A stretch of 64,000 nt of DNA. Origin: Monarcha castaneiventris obscurior. Taxonomy: Eukaryota; Chordata; Aves; Passeriformes; Monarchidae. The position numbers and the translations under genes were made by a program. Position 1 is the stretch's first letter; each line of letters opens with the position of its first letter. Under the pieces are notes generated by a model. The model was not told the DNA's origin. It did not search any database and saw only the letters and a list, made by a program, of their open reading frames with translations. Shown in pieces: positions 25,001 through 36,718 of the stretch. The stretch spans positions 9,020,001-9,084,000 of the forward strand of contig JAMPIT010000890.1 in assembly GCA_026261815.1 (NCBI GenBank). The letters run 5' to 3'.

Positions 25001-26109
25001 TCAGATATTTTTAGATGTTTTCCCATCCCTCAGAGATTATCAAGAACAGTCAACTTATATTTAAAAGCACACAAACTTTTATTCACCATATCTGGTCCCC
25101 TCACAATCAAATTTGTGTTTTTAATGGGATTACTCATTGGAAACCGTCTCCCTGTAATAAGCCAGACCATATTCATTAAGGTAGCTGTCAGACAGCAGAT
25201 GTGAGCACAACCAGATAAATCTCTGCTCCTCAGTGGGACTACATTGTGTTCCCTGCCATTGTGCTCCAGGCAATCACAGCAGCTCAGGAAGCACAGGCCA
25301 GAGCAGGGAGAGAGGAATGGCTATCGCATAGCAACAGATGGCAGCCCTTCTACACAGCTTAGCCAAAAGTTAGAGGGAAGGTATTTTATTTCTCCTTTCA
25401 TTGCTGGGGTTTTATTTTTTAATACGTGTTCTTTCTTAAGTTTAAAACTTAATATTCTAGACAAACCCTGGTTCTTCTGACAGTCTATCTTCAGAAGAAA
25501 AATACTCTGAAAAGTTTGCCTTCTACTTTTGCTCATTCTCTGGTCTTTTTCATGTTGAATTTTTCAATTATAGTGACTGGCACTTCATGAAATTGTCTTC
25601 TGGAGTTGCAAAGTAATTTTGTTTATGCAACTGAGATAAAGAAGGAAGGTGGAGAAATGAAATGTGCAAGACTTCAATTTCTTTTACTTCACATCACTAG
25701 GCTTAAGGTTTACTGGTGAAAAAGGCAACATTGCTCCTTGGATCACGCTCATTGATCAGATGCTTGACTTTATATTAAAGTCTATGCATACATTATGAAG
25801 CCACTGATACCAGTCCTGGCAAGGCTCACCTGACCCTTTTCTCTTTTAAGGTAGCTAATTTGAAATTTGCACTTTTATGTGTGTCTTCCATCAAGACCTT
25901 CAGGAGTGTTGCTTGCTCTGTTCTGCAGGATTGTCAAATTTTGTGGGCACAGTGACATCCACTCTCATTTGGAACACCTCCTGTGTGATGGATTATACAG
26001 CAGTGTCCTTCACAGTGCTGTATCTGTTTTGTGCAGTTCCTGCCTCTGATTAGAGTATGCAAGAGTAGCTCCACCTAAAGCTGTGCGAGCTCAGCAGGGG
26101 TTCACACAG

Positions 26110-26240
26110 GAACACGGGAACTGCCATAAAAGATAAAACCAGTGGTCCATCAAGGCCCAGACCCCATCTAGCACTGACCACTGCCAGATGTTCTTAAGGA
26201 AACACAGCTCCGCTAATTTAGCTCACAGTGAGATTTGATT
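26110..26240 (+). repeat. Ancient amniote interspersed-repeat relic
   Basis: The stretch GGGAACTGCCATA ... CCAGTGGTCCATC ... TGACCACTGCCAGATG ... AAGGAAAC resembles a widespread reptile/bird repeat whose members read like GGTCCATCTAGCCCAGTA. The match is from memory and degraded, so the family name is not assigned. Confidence 0.5.
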
Positions 26241-26294
26241 TTTAACCTGAGGCAGGCAAGCAAGTCCTGGAGGTTGGAGGTTTATACTCATGGT

Positions 26295-26349
26295 ATTTAA
26301 TCCTTAGGATTAAATTACAGATTAATTAAATAAATTACCTAATCTGTAA
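26295..26349. repeat. Two back-to-back palindromes
   Basis: ATTTAATCCT (26295-26304) and AGGATTAAAT (26306-26315) form a 10-bp palindrome with one central base. TTACAGATTA (26315-26324) and TAATCTGTAA (26340-26349) form a second 10-bp inverted repeat with a 15-nt AT-rich loop. Both are perfect and share base 26315. Confidence 0.75.
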
Positions 26350-26600
26350 ATCCCAGGCTCTCGCAGATGCTCATGGGAACAGGCTCTTGCCAGGTACTGG
26401 CCACCATAATGTGCTGATTTTACAGATGAAACCACTACTGAAGAAGGGACACCTTCTTGCAAATCTCAAAGTTGGTGACACTTCCCCAGACTAAGGGAGA
26501 GAGCATCTGCTCACCCCTGAAAAAGACACTGAGCTTCAAGAGAGAAACCTGTCTGATAGCTGTGAAATATTCTCATAGGGTTGTCATTTTTTCAGGTATG

Positions 26601-26668
26601 CATATATATATATATAAACATATACACATACATATATGTGTGCAAACACACCCCCATATATACATAGA
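26601..26668. repeat. TA/CA-rich microsatellite
   Basis: An interrupted tract mixing (TA)n at 26602-26616 with CATA and CACA units. Confidence 0.75.
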
Positions 26669-29600
26669 TATCCTTTTCCTCACAGTAGCTGCTTCATAAA
26701 GCACTTAGAACCTTTCATGAGGTCAACACAACAGCCAGTGATCAGAGCCTGCCATCCATCCTGCCCCAAATGACAGGAAGAATGAGGGTCAGCTTGCAGG
26801 ACAGGAGCAGGACTAACACTCTACTGAGATATCAGTCCAGTGAAAGAGAAACCCCACTGTGCCATCAGTACACTGACACACTTAGAGAAAACAACTGCCT
26901 CCAAGTGGTGTTTACTGCAAGCTATCAGAACCCCAATTCACTGCAGAGGGATAATGCTTTTAGGGTGACCTTCCTGCTCTCACATGCTTTGATGGATATG
27001 AAATGGAATAAACAGACTGTCTCAGAAAGCTCTCCTAACCAATCTGCAAGGCAACACAAAGAGTGATCTTACTGGGTTGTGATGTCTCTCAAATTTCTGT
27101 ACTACAGCTTTCAGAGACTAACTGGGGAAATGTATTATGAAACCAAAGGAAGGAAAAGAAAAAGGGAATTTGCAGGAGTCTGAGAGATAACATATTTTCT
27201 GTTTCAGCTGGACTGTTCAGAAGTAGTTTCATATTTCTACAAACAAAGTGTGAGCTAGATCTTAAGTCGCTGGAGGTATGTGAGCTGTGGTGGTGACCCT
27301 CTCTGCTGCTGCTCTGGTTCTATTAGGGTAGCACTATGGAGACCACATTCTCGCCTCATTGGTAGTTGTAGTATCAAGGACAAGACTGCTTTCATTTCTG
27401 ATTATAACATGCATTTTATAATGTCGTGTGTGTCCCCTTCCAAATAATATCAACACATAACAGGACTTTTCAACCCACACACATTTGCACAGCGCTCATG
27501 AAAATAAATATAGGGTCTCACAGGGTTTGTTGAGCACACTGCAGATACTGCCTGGCCATGAAAGCAAATGTCTGCGGCTAGTCCTTACTGGGGACTATCA
27601 CTCTCTGCTACAGTGCTGCAAGAGTGCAGTAGCTGATTTAAAAAATAATTACGCCACACAGCAACTTGTGGTACCCATATGACTCCAATTGTATGAAGCG
27701 ACATCTGTGGCCCATGCAGTCAGAAAAAGCAGCTTTGACTGAGCTGTTGCTCTGCTACAGAAGTGAAGTGTCTGGTAACCAGTCCTGCAGCAGGAGGCCA
27801 TTGCAGCTGGGTGCCACCCACCCCCTTCTGCTCCTTGGCACCTGGGGAAAGGGGGCAGGTAACAGCGGAAGATGCTCCACTTCTGTGATGTTTAAGCCCT
27901 TTTTAGTGAATATTCAGTTCTGGGTGATCTAGACAACACCCAATGAGCTCCATGTTTAATGTGCCAGAAGAAGCTGCTTTCCAAGAGCATGAAGAGCCTC
28001 GTGTGCTTTCTGAAAAACAGGCACAGATCAAATAAGCAGCTGGACTCTGGGCACTCAGAAAGTGACTGCCACCACAATATGATGAGCCCTGCTGCTCCAA
28101 GGCAGATTGCTCTGCTCTCCTCTCCTAGGAAAAGAAATCACTTCCAAAATCTTCATTTTAAGTGAGGATTCACACAATTCTGTTTACTTCTGCAGGTGTC
28201 CTTTGGCATACCTGCTCAGTTTGGCAGGCTGCACATCTCCAGCCACACTTTTCCTAACACAGGTTAACCTATCCTTCTATCCTCTGCGTGACTTGCTAAG
28301 TTACAGCTATGACAAAGCTGGCAGAGGCGGCTTTATGATCCTTGAAGAAAATAAATTAGACAAATATGTGACATTAGTTGTCCACAGCTGCATGAATAAA
28401 GTAACAGGGATTCCCTCCATAACTGGCTGGAAAGAAAATAATTGCACATACAGCACCTTCTAGAAATTAAATAATTTTTTAAAAGAATTAGTTATTTTAG
28501 AAAGGGAGATTCAGAGGCAAGCTGAATAACAGGGGATGCCATCTGATTTTTTTTCTCTTCTTCAGGAAAGAGTCTTTGTTCAACACTGTTTGTAAACGTC
28601 TTTAAAACACAGCCAAAAGTAATAGGAATATAATCAATACTAGCTATGAACAGAGACATTTTTTCTGTAGCTGCAATTAGCTATTTTCAAAGAGCAGCTG
28701 ATGAATAATGTATGCAAAAGGGTGGGTGGAAGGATTACTTAATTTTTCTTTAAGCAGATTATTTTAGCTTGGGTGAAAGACTACCAAGCTAAAGAATAGT
28801 GTTCAATATCACACAGTGTATAAACAGCTGTGGCTTAGAACATAATAAAAGCTATTAAGAGACTGAGCCAAAAAACATATCTAGCTATGAGGAGGAGACT
28901 GAGGCAAAGCACCGTGTAATGACTGCCTTAGCTTCACATTTGCCATTCTGCCTTTGCGCACACGAGTCCATTCTGCAGCCTAAGATCTCACCTTTCTCTT
29001 CATTAGGCTTTTCTAAATGGCTCCAAATGGTATCTTGGCCTTTTTGTAAACAATTTTTTTTCAATTTCAAGGCTGCCAGATCACATGCCAGTAGATATTA
29101 AGAGCTAGAACCTGGCCACACATTCAGGTAACAGGAGACAACAACAGTGGTCACCCCAGCATTAGCTCTGGGTGCCCGCGGTGTGCGGTGTCGGGGCCTA
29201 AGCAGCAAGGAGGTGGAGGACACCAAAAGCTTTGGCTTCATCCTCTTCACTGCATGGACTAGCCGAGCCCATGAAGGGCAAAATAGAAAGTCACCTTCAC
29301 TCTAAAAGGAGAGGAGATTTTCCAAGTTAGGTGCTCAGGCACCTGTCCCTCCACTGAGCTGGTTTGTCACCTTTATCCTCTGCTCCCTAATCCTTTGCAG
29401 CACAGGTCTTTATCAAGAGGTTACTTCACACCTTCTCTGATGCACAAACTCATGCTGGCACATTTTCCTTGCTTCTCTACAATTCAGCATCCCCCTGACC
29501 TGAGGGCTTGCTGCAGAGTGCAACACTTGGTTAGGAAAGCAAACGTCTGAGCTGGTTTTGTGGCAAAGTTTATCCTTGGCTTTGCTTGCATTTACCTCCA

Positions 29601-29715
29601 AGTCAGCAAATGGCTTCAATGCAGCAGGCTTTGCATAAGTATCGTTACCACAGGTCCTTAGTTACTACATTTTCCCCTTCTATTAATGCACAAGGAAATA
29701 AAGACAGTTTTTTAC

Positions 29716-29803
29716 CTCATGTTCTCCTTCCTGTGAACTGTCAGATACATTTCATAGACTCTTCCTTGTGGAACAGCTCCCGCTGGGATCAGCAAGCTTA
29801 CTC
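29716..29803 (-). CDS. UNC5C: UNC5C exon: N-terminal ZU5 domain
   Basis: The exon has only 88 nt. It enters in phase 1 after TGTTCTGCAG and leaves in phase 2 at ATGAG/GTAAAA. It encodes residues 550-577, [20 protein letters not shown] to HRKENM, plus the split Gly before and split Arg after. PAGAVPQG is the ZU5 start motif shared with ankyrins and ZO-1. The donor lacks the usual +5 G. Confidence 0.96.
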
Positions 29804-32760
29804 CTGCAGAACAGAAGAGACACAAAAGATAAGATGGAGAAAAAAGAGGTGAGTGGGTCTGTGAAGAGGAGTGACAGGAGAGGCAGAAGATAAAGCCTGC
29901 AATGCCAGATTTTCAGCCAACCTCACCAGCAGACTGTAAATGACCTCAGCAAGATGGGACAAAAAGCATTTACTGTAACCCTGGTGTCTCCAGTCTCCAG
30001 CAGCCTGTTCTTATTCCTCTGCACTGAAAATACGGGAGTGGAAAAGAGGATTTTCTTCCCTTTCATTTTATTAAAGAGCACACAGATGGTTACCCTGTTG
30101 CTTACCTTGTAAAATGATAGAAAAACAAACAACTCTGACTAAAATTTCCAACAGCTGTAATGGGACATCTCTCCCTAGGCAATTCTTACTTAATTAAGAT
30201 CAGGAAAGAGAAGCAGTGGAGCACTGTCCCAGGAAGCAACAAGAACTAGTTGTTTCCTGAAAGATGATTTCTGTGTCTGGCATTCTGTCTTTTAATGCAC
30301 TCAGTTCCTAGACTGCCAGGGAGACAAAACTGGGCTTCCTGGTTTTTGAATGTGCCTACTCCTGTCAAGTGGCTCAAAACTGGGGTATCCAACCTTGAAA
30401 AAAAAGTGGGCAAATATGCTCAGTGTCCTTTTCAGCAATGATTTGCTGCACACTTGATTAAATACCACTGCTCTTACATTACTTCCATCTAAGAGATGTC
30501 TTGTCTCTACACAACAAACACGGTCCACGAGCTGGCTATTTCACTCCGCTGGACACATCTCAGCCAGCTCTCTTTGAAGATGTGGATTAGCTAGAAATCA
30601 GTGGCAAGGATTTGCACACAGTTATTACTACATAGCTGAAAACAAACCTAGAGGAAGATTATTTACATATAGATGTGTCTACACTAGAGAGGCTTTACAG
30701 ACACCTTGCATGGCCCTGCCTCTTTTCTTTAGCATGCAGGGTTTGGTTACACTGGAGACCTCCTGTGTGCTGGTGTACAGGGCCTCAGTCCCACACCAGT
30801 TTTGAAGGAGAGGAGTTAGCTAGGAAAGCATTTTCCACAAATGCCTTCTGGCAATTGTATCTTTACAGGCCTGTTGCAACCTAACCTGTGCATGCTTGAA
30901 GCTGTAACAGGGCAGGTGTACTGCAAATGAAGGGCTTTGATCATACCCTGAGGAGGACATACATACATCTAGAAGCAGCACAGAAGCATACAAGGTAGCA
31001 GCAGACAGATAATTTACAAAATCATTGCTTTAATAATTTTGAAGGGATTACAGCATCAAATGCTTTTTTTCTTTACAAATTGATATTAATATACATGAAT
31101 TAACTGTGACTAATAGACTTTGCTGATAATGTGTACCACTGCGGCATAAGAAAACTGAGTATCAATATCTGTCTTCAGCTGCTACTTAGAAAAATGTGAA
31201 ATCCAAGACTGCATAGCATGAATTTTCAACATTGCTCAGCAGTCAGCACCAGATTTATTGAAGTAGTTCAGCTTTCACTTAAATTTAATAGATATTTTTG
31301 CTTCCCATTAGAAGAGCAGGGTTATGGCTCCAACCACTTTTGGCTGCTTCATGGGCAGTGTGGGACTCCAACCTGGAAGGACCAAACCACCCAGGTCCTG
31401 GGCCACCTAGGCATTTTGCTTTCTCCATAACAGCCACAAATAAGAAATGATCCAGCAAAGGTGCAGGGGACAAGGCTAGGCACTATCTCCTTGGTGAGGG
31501 CACTTGCTGTAAAATGGCCAAGCTGTGAGCTGCAGTCCCACATGTACCGTGGTCCTACCTGAATTCAGAGTGAAATTGGGCAGGTGTGTTCCTGACCACT
31601 GTGCAGCCTGCATATCTCCCACACCAAATGCTTTATGTATTTGATTCAATTTCACTTTAGATATTAATGCTGCTCTTTAGCATCATACTAAACCCACAGG
31701 AACCATCTAGGTGCTGATCTTCCTTAGAAAGAACATCAAAACTTCATGTAGGAACCAAGCAGCAGCATGGCTCTGCTAAAAAAATCTGTCTCAAAGACCT
31801 GAGCTCTTCCAAGGCTGCCCAAGAGCTCCTTGGATGCTCTGAAATTGCCTGCTGGTGACAGGGTGGCCTGAAGGGGCCTGGAAGCCTGACTTTGTGCTGT
31901 ATGAGAAAGACTGAGCAGCACGCTGTATTACATCAACAGGCCCTCAATGCTCAGTCCCTCTCTTTCCTGGTTGTAAAGGAAGTCAACAATAAATACAGGT
32001 AAAAAGCCTCACAAAAATAGTATTCTGCTGTCCTACTTCAACTGCACATAGTCTGCAATGAATTGGAACTGGAGCAACAAATTTGTTTATAAATTAATTT
32101 GTCCTCTTTTATGTGCAGTGACAAAACAGAGGCTTACTGTATTGCAGTCCCTTTTCTAGAACTGCAGGAGAGGAAAAGGTGATGCTGAGTTGCACTTCAC
32201 ACAGGGGAGCTCTGAAGCCTTGCGTGTCTCAGAAAGTGGCTAAGAGCCCTGCAATATTCTGTTTGGAATCACAGAATCATTTAGGATGGAAGAGACCTCT
32301 AAGATCCTTGAGTCCAATCATTAATCTACTACCATCCTGTTCACCACTAGATCACACCCCTAAGTATGACTTGGGAAAAGAGACCAACCCCCACCCTGTT
32401 GCAGCCTCCTCTCAGGTAGTTTTAGAAAGTGATAAGGTCCCCTTTCAGCCTCCTTTTTTCCAGGCTACACAACCCCAGCTCCCTCAGCTGCTACTCCTAA
32501 GACTTGTGCTCTTATAGTGAGGGGCCCAGGACCTCCTCAAGCCTGCAGTATTTAAAAGGTGGCCAGGACTTCGGGTGGAAAATATTTTGAAGTACTTTGG
32601 TAGATGCAAATGAAGCGGGGGAAAAACCCTATCTATTTGTTTTGATCAAAGAAAAGGCAGAGTCCCAGGTATAGACTTTCTTTCCCCACATAAAAGCAAG
32701 CTAACACCACTTAAACTCCCAAAACAACTGGACCTCTAAGCCAGCATGGCTAGCACTTAC
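29804..32760 (-). other. UNC5C intron (3.0 kb)
   Basis: It runs from GTAAGT at 32760 to the AG at 29805-29804. It contains one CR1 fragment near its 5' end. Nothing else was recognised. Confidence 0.85.
32266..32575 (-). mobile_element. CR1 LINE, 3' fragment
   Basis: The plus strand reads AATCACAGAATCATTTAGG, then GAAGAGACCTCTAAGATCC, the classic CR1 3' end in reverse complement. It continues through CCAGGCTACACAACCCCAGC to about 32575. An internal stretch is deleted compared with the 21425 copy. Confidence 0.85.
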
Positions 32761-33105
32761 CTGAATTGGGAATGACTAGGTGGCCTCCTAAGGAGTTGAA
32801 GGTCCCAAACGCGGTGCATGATGGGTCAGTTTGCCGAGCAAGGCTCTGGTTCTTCATGTTCAGGGTCTCATTATCCAGCAGGGACTGTGTAATCTGTGGG
32901 GACAGCTTGGAGGAGAAGTCAGAGAGGTCATCCTGGGGAGTGACTGCACCGGAGGTGTTATAAACCTTGATCTTCAAGTTGGGGAGCGGGTCCAAGATTG
33001 GAGAGTTGGTCATTGGGATTTTATCAGAGACATCATGCAGGGCGTACACAGGACCCCTGTACATGGCTGCAGCAGAAGTGAGGTCTGGTGGCACTGCCAG
33101 GAGGT
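32761..33105 (-). CDS. UNC5C: UNC5C exon: cytoplasmic linker into ZU5
   Basis: This is the largest coding exon here, 345 nt, class 1-1, with a CACTGCAG acceptor and a TCAG/GTAAGT donor. It encodes residues 434-548. They begin [18 protein letters not shown] (the Asp codon is split), pass through [20 protein letters not shown] and [19 protein letters not shown], and end [15 protein letters not shown]. The segment is low in structure until the final 20 residues, which open ZU5 (about residue 530). It is nearly identical to mammalian UNC5C, and the [11 protein letters not shown] and [11 protein letters not shown] motifs support UNC5C over other UNC5 paralogues. Confidence 0.97.
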
Positions 33106-34348
33106 CTGCAGTGGACATGAGAAGGAAGAACCATATTATTTCTCTGTTCTGATGACTTTATTCTGAGCAACAATTTGGGTTTGCATTCTGCATTTTGCCT
33201 TTCATTCCAAACGCTCAGATACGCAAAGTCCCTGAACCTCCGTCTCCATTTCCATTAATCTCTCCAGCAAACTCCCAGGGCTCGTATTGCCCCAGCTGCT
33301 ATGGAATCCAGTTGCCATACAAAATTACAGCACGTTTCTGCTCTGAAGAGATTTCACTGCATTTATTTTTCCAGGCTGCACTCAGATTTCAAATGTGACA
33401 TGCTTAGCTTCAGGGCAAGATGTTTTCATCACGCAGTAGATCTACTTTTAACTAAGAACCCCTCCCTAAATGCTATGTGACAATCATACCCAATTTATCT
33501 AACTGCCCTAATGACAGCATTCCAGAAATAAAAGACACAACAAGCCTATGAAGTCATCATACTCATGACTCCCTGCAGTGAGGGATTGGTACCTGCATCA
33601 CACTTGTTTGAGATTTGTTTTAAAAGTTTCTCCAGCAAAGAAAACACTTCTGCTAATCTTGCATGTGACAACTCCCTCGTCATCTTAACTCTTACTTTGA
33701 TTTATTCTTCTGGTGCAGATATTGGGAAAAAAGAGGAACTTTTCAGCCTAAATAAGTGTCTTGATAAAGGCACTACCTTTAGAGTGTTTTTTCCTGGCCA
33801 ATGAAGTGAGGAAAAATACCAAGCTGTTATGCACCAGTGATAAAAATATTCATTTTTAAATGATGTTCTACCACAACTTCTTCTACATTTTCTATTAAAA
33901 GCACAGTACTCTTCAAACTACTATTTATACCTGTGGAGACAGGGTATAGAAAAAAAAAGCTATTAGCGAAATAAAGGGGAGGGAGATGTGACAGAATTAC
34001 TGTAGTATCACTCCTGTGATGCATCCTGCCTCCATTGTTTCTGTCAGAGCTTTGCCTTTGATTTAGACTTGAGCTGGACCTGTATTTCCATAAATGTGTC
34101 TGAGTTTCACTCTCACATTCATGTTCTCTCTTCAGAAGTTAAATTCACCTTCTTTATACTCTTGAGCACAGCTGACAAACGCCACCACGGGTTTTGAGCA
34201 CTTGACAATCAGAAACAAATGCACATGATCTTTCTCCCTTTTATCAAGTGCCAACAGGCATCCAGTGATCTCATCCATGCAGCCCAAGAGCCCATAACCT
34301 GATAGCATCTCCTTGAATTGGTCAAAATGGAGTGAAATGCCAACTGAC
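33106..34348 (-). other. UNC5C intron (1.2 kb)
   Basis: It runs from GTCAGT at 34348 to the AG at 33107-33106. No repeat or extra exon was recognised. Confidence 0.85.
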
Positions 34349-34540
34349 CTTGCCTGGCAGCCTTGATGTTGACAGGCTGAAACCCCCCGTTTAGTGCCGA
34401 GGAGTCAATGATATCCGACTCAAAGTCACGGTGGTTCTTGCGATAGACAAACAGGGCCACGACCACGGAAATGGCCAGGCACACGATCACGGCGATGACG
34501 ATCCCGACGTAGAGAGCAACATCATCCGAGTCAGGAGCAG
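34349..34540 (-). CDS. UNC5C: UNC5C exon: transmembrane helix and juxtamembrane segment
   Basis: The exon has 192 nt, class 1-1, with a TCCCTACAG acceptor and a CAAG/GTCAGT donor. It encodes residues 370-433: acidic linker APDSDD, transmembrane helix from about [12 protein letters not shown] to VVALFVY (381-402), then basic stop-transfer RKNHR. The following ESDIIDSSA contains DIID before Ser416, the position annotated as the caspase-3 cleavage site in mammalian UNC5C. The exon is rich in CpG for this region. Because it is 1-1 phased, skipping would keep the frame and remove the membrane anchor. Confidence 0.97.
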
Positions 34541-35978
34541 CTGTAGGGAGAGAGGCCAGGAACCTTCAAGAAATGTCCTCCTCACAGGGACTTTCAAGAA
34601 AACACATTCTTATTATTCTCGTTTCCTGCAGATATTTACTGCCTTTTTTATAGGCTAATTTAAAACCCATTTCCAACACCATAGAGCAGGTCTATGCCCT
34701 TTTGATGGAAAACAATCTTTGATTTCTCTCTAACTTGTGTTCTAACTCTTTCCTTATCCACTTGCTCATCTATCTAATATTCAGGCTGTGAACTACTAAG
34801 GAAAACACGTTACAGACTTAGTCTCATGAACCAAATTCACCCTATGAAATTAGATACCATGTCTTAGTGACATAATGTCGTAATACTGGTATTTAGAAGT
34901 TCATCTGATCCCAAAACCAAGTGGGTTTTTAAAATTCAGAAGCCTTATTTTTACTTTAAAAGAACCCAAAATTTCCATTTTCTATGGAATACCTGGAATA
35001 TCAGGACATATCTTTGGTTCGTTTGTTTTTTTTTGAACTGTAATCTGTCATTACTCCCTTCCATCCATTTGTCTTTAAAAATATAAACTAGTAAATTAGT
35101 AAAGCAGAGAATCAAACATTGAATTCTCATCAGTGGCATTAACACATACCTATTTAGATAAAAGCTGAAGCAAGCACAAGAAAAAATGTGGTAATTTACC
35201 AAAAGGAACCAAAATTTATTAGAGCTGTCTTGTGAGGAAATGGCTGTGATATTTCTACTAGCTGCTTATACCGTATCTTCAGCACCAATTTCAAGCTAAT
35301 CTCTAGCATCATTATCCACCAGACATTTTTTTTCCAAAAAGTCTGAATATGTGTTCAAAAATTGATGCATTTCTATACAGTGAAGAATCCCATTTTTAGA
35401 AATAGCTTAATGAAAAAAGGAAGTGCAAAAACAAATCAGACTCTTTTAGTACCCCATTTTTGTTCGTTTGAAACGTGTGAAATCACTTTTATTTTATCTC
35501 TTTTAGCCATTTAAGCCAAGCTGCCCTCCAGCTGCAGAGGTGAGAGCTGGCAGATGCAGAAAGGGACTGATCAATCCCCAACAGCTCTGGGCTATCAGAC
35601 CTTCGATTTACCAGCCTTGAAACACCCCACTTTTAACCCAGCAGTTCAGGAAGCAGAACTCTGAGTTCCAGCTCAAAGTTACCCTTCAACCACACTCTTT
35701 CCAGTTGCTAAGGGAATTTTAATGAGAAGATTGCTCATTCTCTCCAGTTTCTGTCTCTGAGGCAGCATCTTCTCTCATCGCCCTCGTGCACATGGGCCCT
35801 TGTAATTCTGTCTGGTGCAAAACACTGTGCCTGCTGTCAAGCAAGCAGAATGTCACTTACGCAGCTGAATAGGTCCCTTTTTTGCCTAGTCACACTGAGC
35901 TGGCCCAACAGTATAGCCTGACCCAAGGAACAGCATCAAATTAGCATCCAGGAACATAAAATCAAACATTAAACTTAC

Positions 35979-36035
35979 AAGAAAATCCATATTCATTCTG
36001 GGTTCTCTGTTCAGTTGAAATAGGATAAATGAAAC
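35979..36035 (-). CDS. UNC5C: UNC5C alternative cassette exon, 57 nt, juxtamembrane insert
   Basis: The acceptor is a pyrimidine tract ending TTTCTTTCTTTTTAAG and the donor is TTTTCTT/GTAAGT, a perfect consensus. In the phase imposed by the preceding exon (one base carried) the exon reads GFIYPISTEQRTQNEYGFS with no stop. Its last T joins CT of the transmembrane exon to give Ser, so inclusion adds 19 residues between the second TSP1 domain and the membrane. I recall a similar insert in predicted UNC5C isoforms of other vertebrates but cannot verify it. UNC5B has a regulated exon at the equivalent place. Expression cannot be judged here. Confidence 0.82.
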
Positions 36036-36535
36036 CTTAAAAAGAAAGAAATTAAACAAAAATGGGAACAAAATCAAATGAGGAGAACAAAAAAATGAAG
36101 CATGAAAAATAGTTTAATTAAAAAAAAAAGGAAGCAAAAGAAACTGATGGCACTTTAAAATTCTGATACAGCACAGAATTATGATTTTACATCCCCTGTC
36201 TCCTCCAGAGCCGTACTAAGAATTAATAAGCAGGCAGATTGAAATTCTAAGCCAAAATCAGTCTCGAGTCACTAACTTTGGAGTGCTTAAAGTCTTTCTT
36301 TTATTGAGCATAAACTGTAATGGATCTAATTTATTTCAGACATCTAGGGTCATTAGCATATGGAAAGTCTTTTTATCCTTATCCCTGCCATATGCTTTAA
36401 TTCCCAGGACATGTTCGGTGAGGCTCTAAACAGTTTTTATATTTAATTATAATAGCTTGCTGTTGATCTAATAGAGCTAAAGGAAACCTGTTGTCACTGG
36501 TCAGAGGTTAAATACTGATTCGTGGAGCAGTCTAT

Positions 36536-36718
36536 GCACAAAGCCCCCTCTCTGTATTTCCTTGGAATTATTTTATCCTGTCCTTAATACATGTTCAATA
36601 GGAATTCCTTAGGGAGCAAAGAATTTGCACAAAGCCCCCTCTCTGTATTTCCTTGGAATTATTTTATCCTGTCCTTAATACATGTTCAATAGGAATTCCT
36701 TAGGGAGCAAAGAATTTG
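36536..36718. repeat. Perfect tandem duplication, 2 x 91 bp
   Basis: The segment beginning GCACAAAGCCCC at 36536 repeats from 36627 with period 91. I see no mismatch across the whole unit, which ends GAATTTG at 36627 and 36718. Perfect identity implies a very recent event or an assembly duplication. It lies about 500 bp upstream, in transcript sense, of the cassette exon. Confidence 0.95.

Larger units (their letters stand above)
20177..29715 (-). other. UNC5C intron (9.5 kb)
   Basis: It runs from GTAAAA at 29715 to the AG at 20178-20177. It holds a CR1 copy, an older interspersed-repeat relic, a pair of palindromes and a TA-rich microsatellite, listed separately. No additional UNC5C exon was recognised. 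Confidence 0.8.

Noticed and set aside
35886..36077. 63-residue frame overlapping the cassette exon
   Set aside because: It reads a different frame from the one set by the neighbouring exons. Only the 57-nt spliced segment in the correct phase is credible.
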